Shown: positions 63,009-64,000 of the stretch, piece by piece
Layout: every line of letters begins with the position of its first letter
Position numbering within the stretch: the stretch's first letter is position 1
From: Entelurus aequoreus
Taxonomy: Eukaryota > Chordata > Actinopteri > Syngnathiformes > Syngnathidae
Direction of reading: 5' to 3'
Length of the DNA stretch: 64,000 nucleotides
Assembly (NCBI RefSeq): GCF_033978785.1
Contig: NC_084739.1
Location: forward strand, 56,542,335 to 56,606,334
The notes under the pieces: model-generated
Told to the model about the DNA's origin: nothing
Database searches by the model: none
What the model saw: the letters and a program-made list of their open reading frames with translations, nothing else
Made by a program: the position numbers and the translations under genes

Positions 63009-64000
63009 AGTTTCACTAGTGTTTATTTGAGGCTGGTAGCACAATTAAACGTTTCAAACCAGAGTAAGATTACAGTGTAAAAAACAATAAATGAAATAAA
63101 TAATTTAATAATGAAAATAAACTGCATAATATGTCCTATTTGGCCTAACATGAGCAAAACGGGATTGTAAACATGAAATGGTTTTGCACAAAAACGAAGC
63201 ATCCATCGAGAAAGCTACACCCAGCAATAAAAATGCCTTCAGTGTGTCCTTCCATGCAGGGTATGATTCTCCAGCATGATAAAAATACTGCATCATAACA
63301 TCAGCTGCAATCAAGCGCCTCAACCCACTTTACTGTCCCCAGGCTGCAATATGGACTCCTCAATTTCAGCAATATTGCTGTTATCTGTTATTATATGCCG
63401 CCTGGGGGAAGCTTCCTCGACAAAATGAGCTGTCCTTCTCCCAGGCCCTCCTCCAATATCTCAGACACGTGTAAATTATTCTATTACAGCATATTTTATT
63501 CACATATCTTTGACTGGCTGCAGTGACTTTGTAACACTAAGACACTTTAGAGCGCAACAGATGCTATTATATTTTACATTTGTCACAATGGTGTCACAAA
63601 ATACATAATTTTCAAACAGTTTAATAGTCGTGGGCCAAAGTGGGAAAAAGTACAATAATTGTATTATTAACTGCGTCCATTGCAATCTGACCTCACCTTC
63701 AACTGTCTCTGGTAGGTGCATTAATTATATACCTCTGCCAAGTACATCGCATGTTATCTTTTTAGACCCATTTTTTTCTCAATTGCTGATTTGCATCACC
63801 TGCAAAAAGCTTTTAAGCACATACAGTGGATCCCGTGAGTCCCGCTTAAGTCGACAAACTGTAACCAAGTATAGTCTAAGAATGTAAAACATAGGATGTT
63901 CGATCGGGGTATTTTGTTGCCGATTTCGATACTGATCATCCATGAGTGAGCTCAGCCTATACCGATTACATGTAGTAACTGTTAAAAACTTTTTTATGTA
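63009..64000. other. Gene-free end of window
   Basis: No gene is seen. Around 63330-63470 a minus-strand open piece (AHFVEEASPRRHIITDNSNI) has no recognised domain. At 63890-63980 GGATGTTCGATCGGGGTATT, TGCCGATTTCGATAC looks like the start of a DNA element cut by the window edge. Confidence 0.45.

Noticed and set aside
58240..64000. Further 5' exons of ttc27
   Set aside because: I looked on the minus strand for the segment preceding KQLAALL and the N-terminal half but found no match; they are probably beyond the window.

Overview
The window is vertebrate nuclear DNA from a ray-finned fish. It is AT-rich and packed with teleost transposons: Tc1-like, pogo-like and hAT DNA elements, L2-, RTE- and R2/NeSL-like LINEs, Ty3/gypsy relics and tRNA-derived SINEs. 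Genes are split by long introns with GT-AG junctions. Several repeat families look like ones I associate with percomorphs, possibly pipefish (Syngnathidae), but that species guess is recognition from memory and not proven here.

Two conserved host genes lie on the minus strand in the order known from human 2p22 (TTC27 then LTBP1, same orientation). The last nine coding exons of ttc27 lie at 58,239 down to 42,132. Their splice phases fit throughout, apart from two consecutive exons that carry small indels. The first coding exon of ltbp1 (signal peptide plus basic N-terminus) lies at 19,186-18,843 in a GC-rich island with a perfect CRE. Positions 1-18,842 would then be ltbp1 intron 1, filled with transposons, including an intact 854-codon hAT/ZMYM1-type transposase ORF (1,484-4,048).

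The standout feature is between the two genes. From about 26.26 to 36.12 kb, on the plus strand, is a large tandem array of miR-430-family hairpins, the teleost microRNA that clears maternal mRNA at zygotic genome activation. I count 33 uninterrupted hairpins plus two split by transposons. They fall into four types (A, B, C, D, with A' and B' variants). The B type nearly matches zebrafish miR-430c. The array has a basic cycle of about 400 bp (A-B-C), and a 1,775-bp higher-order duplication brings in a spacer of about 370 bp with an octamer and a TATA-like box, a candidate internal promoter. A pogo-like element has split one D hairpin at its loop, and an L2-type LINE has split one C hairpin inside the seed. 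Both array edges abut relics of Tc1-like elements in opposite orientation.

Layout: 0-1.3 kb direct repeats; 1.3-4.1 kb hAT gene; 4.1-9.3 kb DNA-transposon remnants; 9.3-10 kb LINE tail and Tc1 relic; 10-14 kb two gypsy relics in opposite orientation; 14-18.8 kb SINEs, Tc1 relic, MITEs and a tandem duplication; 18.8-19.4 kb ltbp1 exon 1 and promoter; 19.4-25.9 kb hAT MITEs, SINE and foldback-type element; 25.9-36.5 kb Tc1 relics flanking the miR-430 array; 36.5-41.7 kb TA repeat, Tc1 copy, LINE and a large non-autonomous element; 42.1-58.2 kb ttc27 exons with nested transposons and a minisatellite in the introns; 58.3-64 kb SINE, RTE relic and MITEs, with no further ttc27 exon found.
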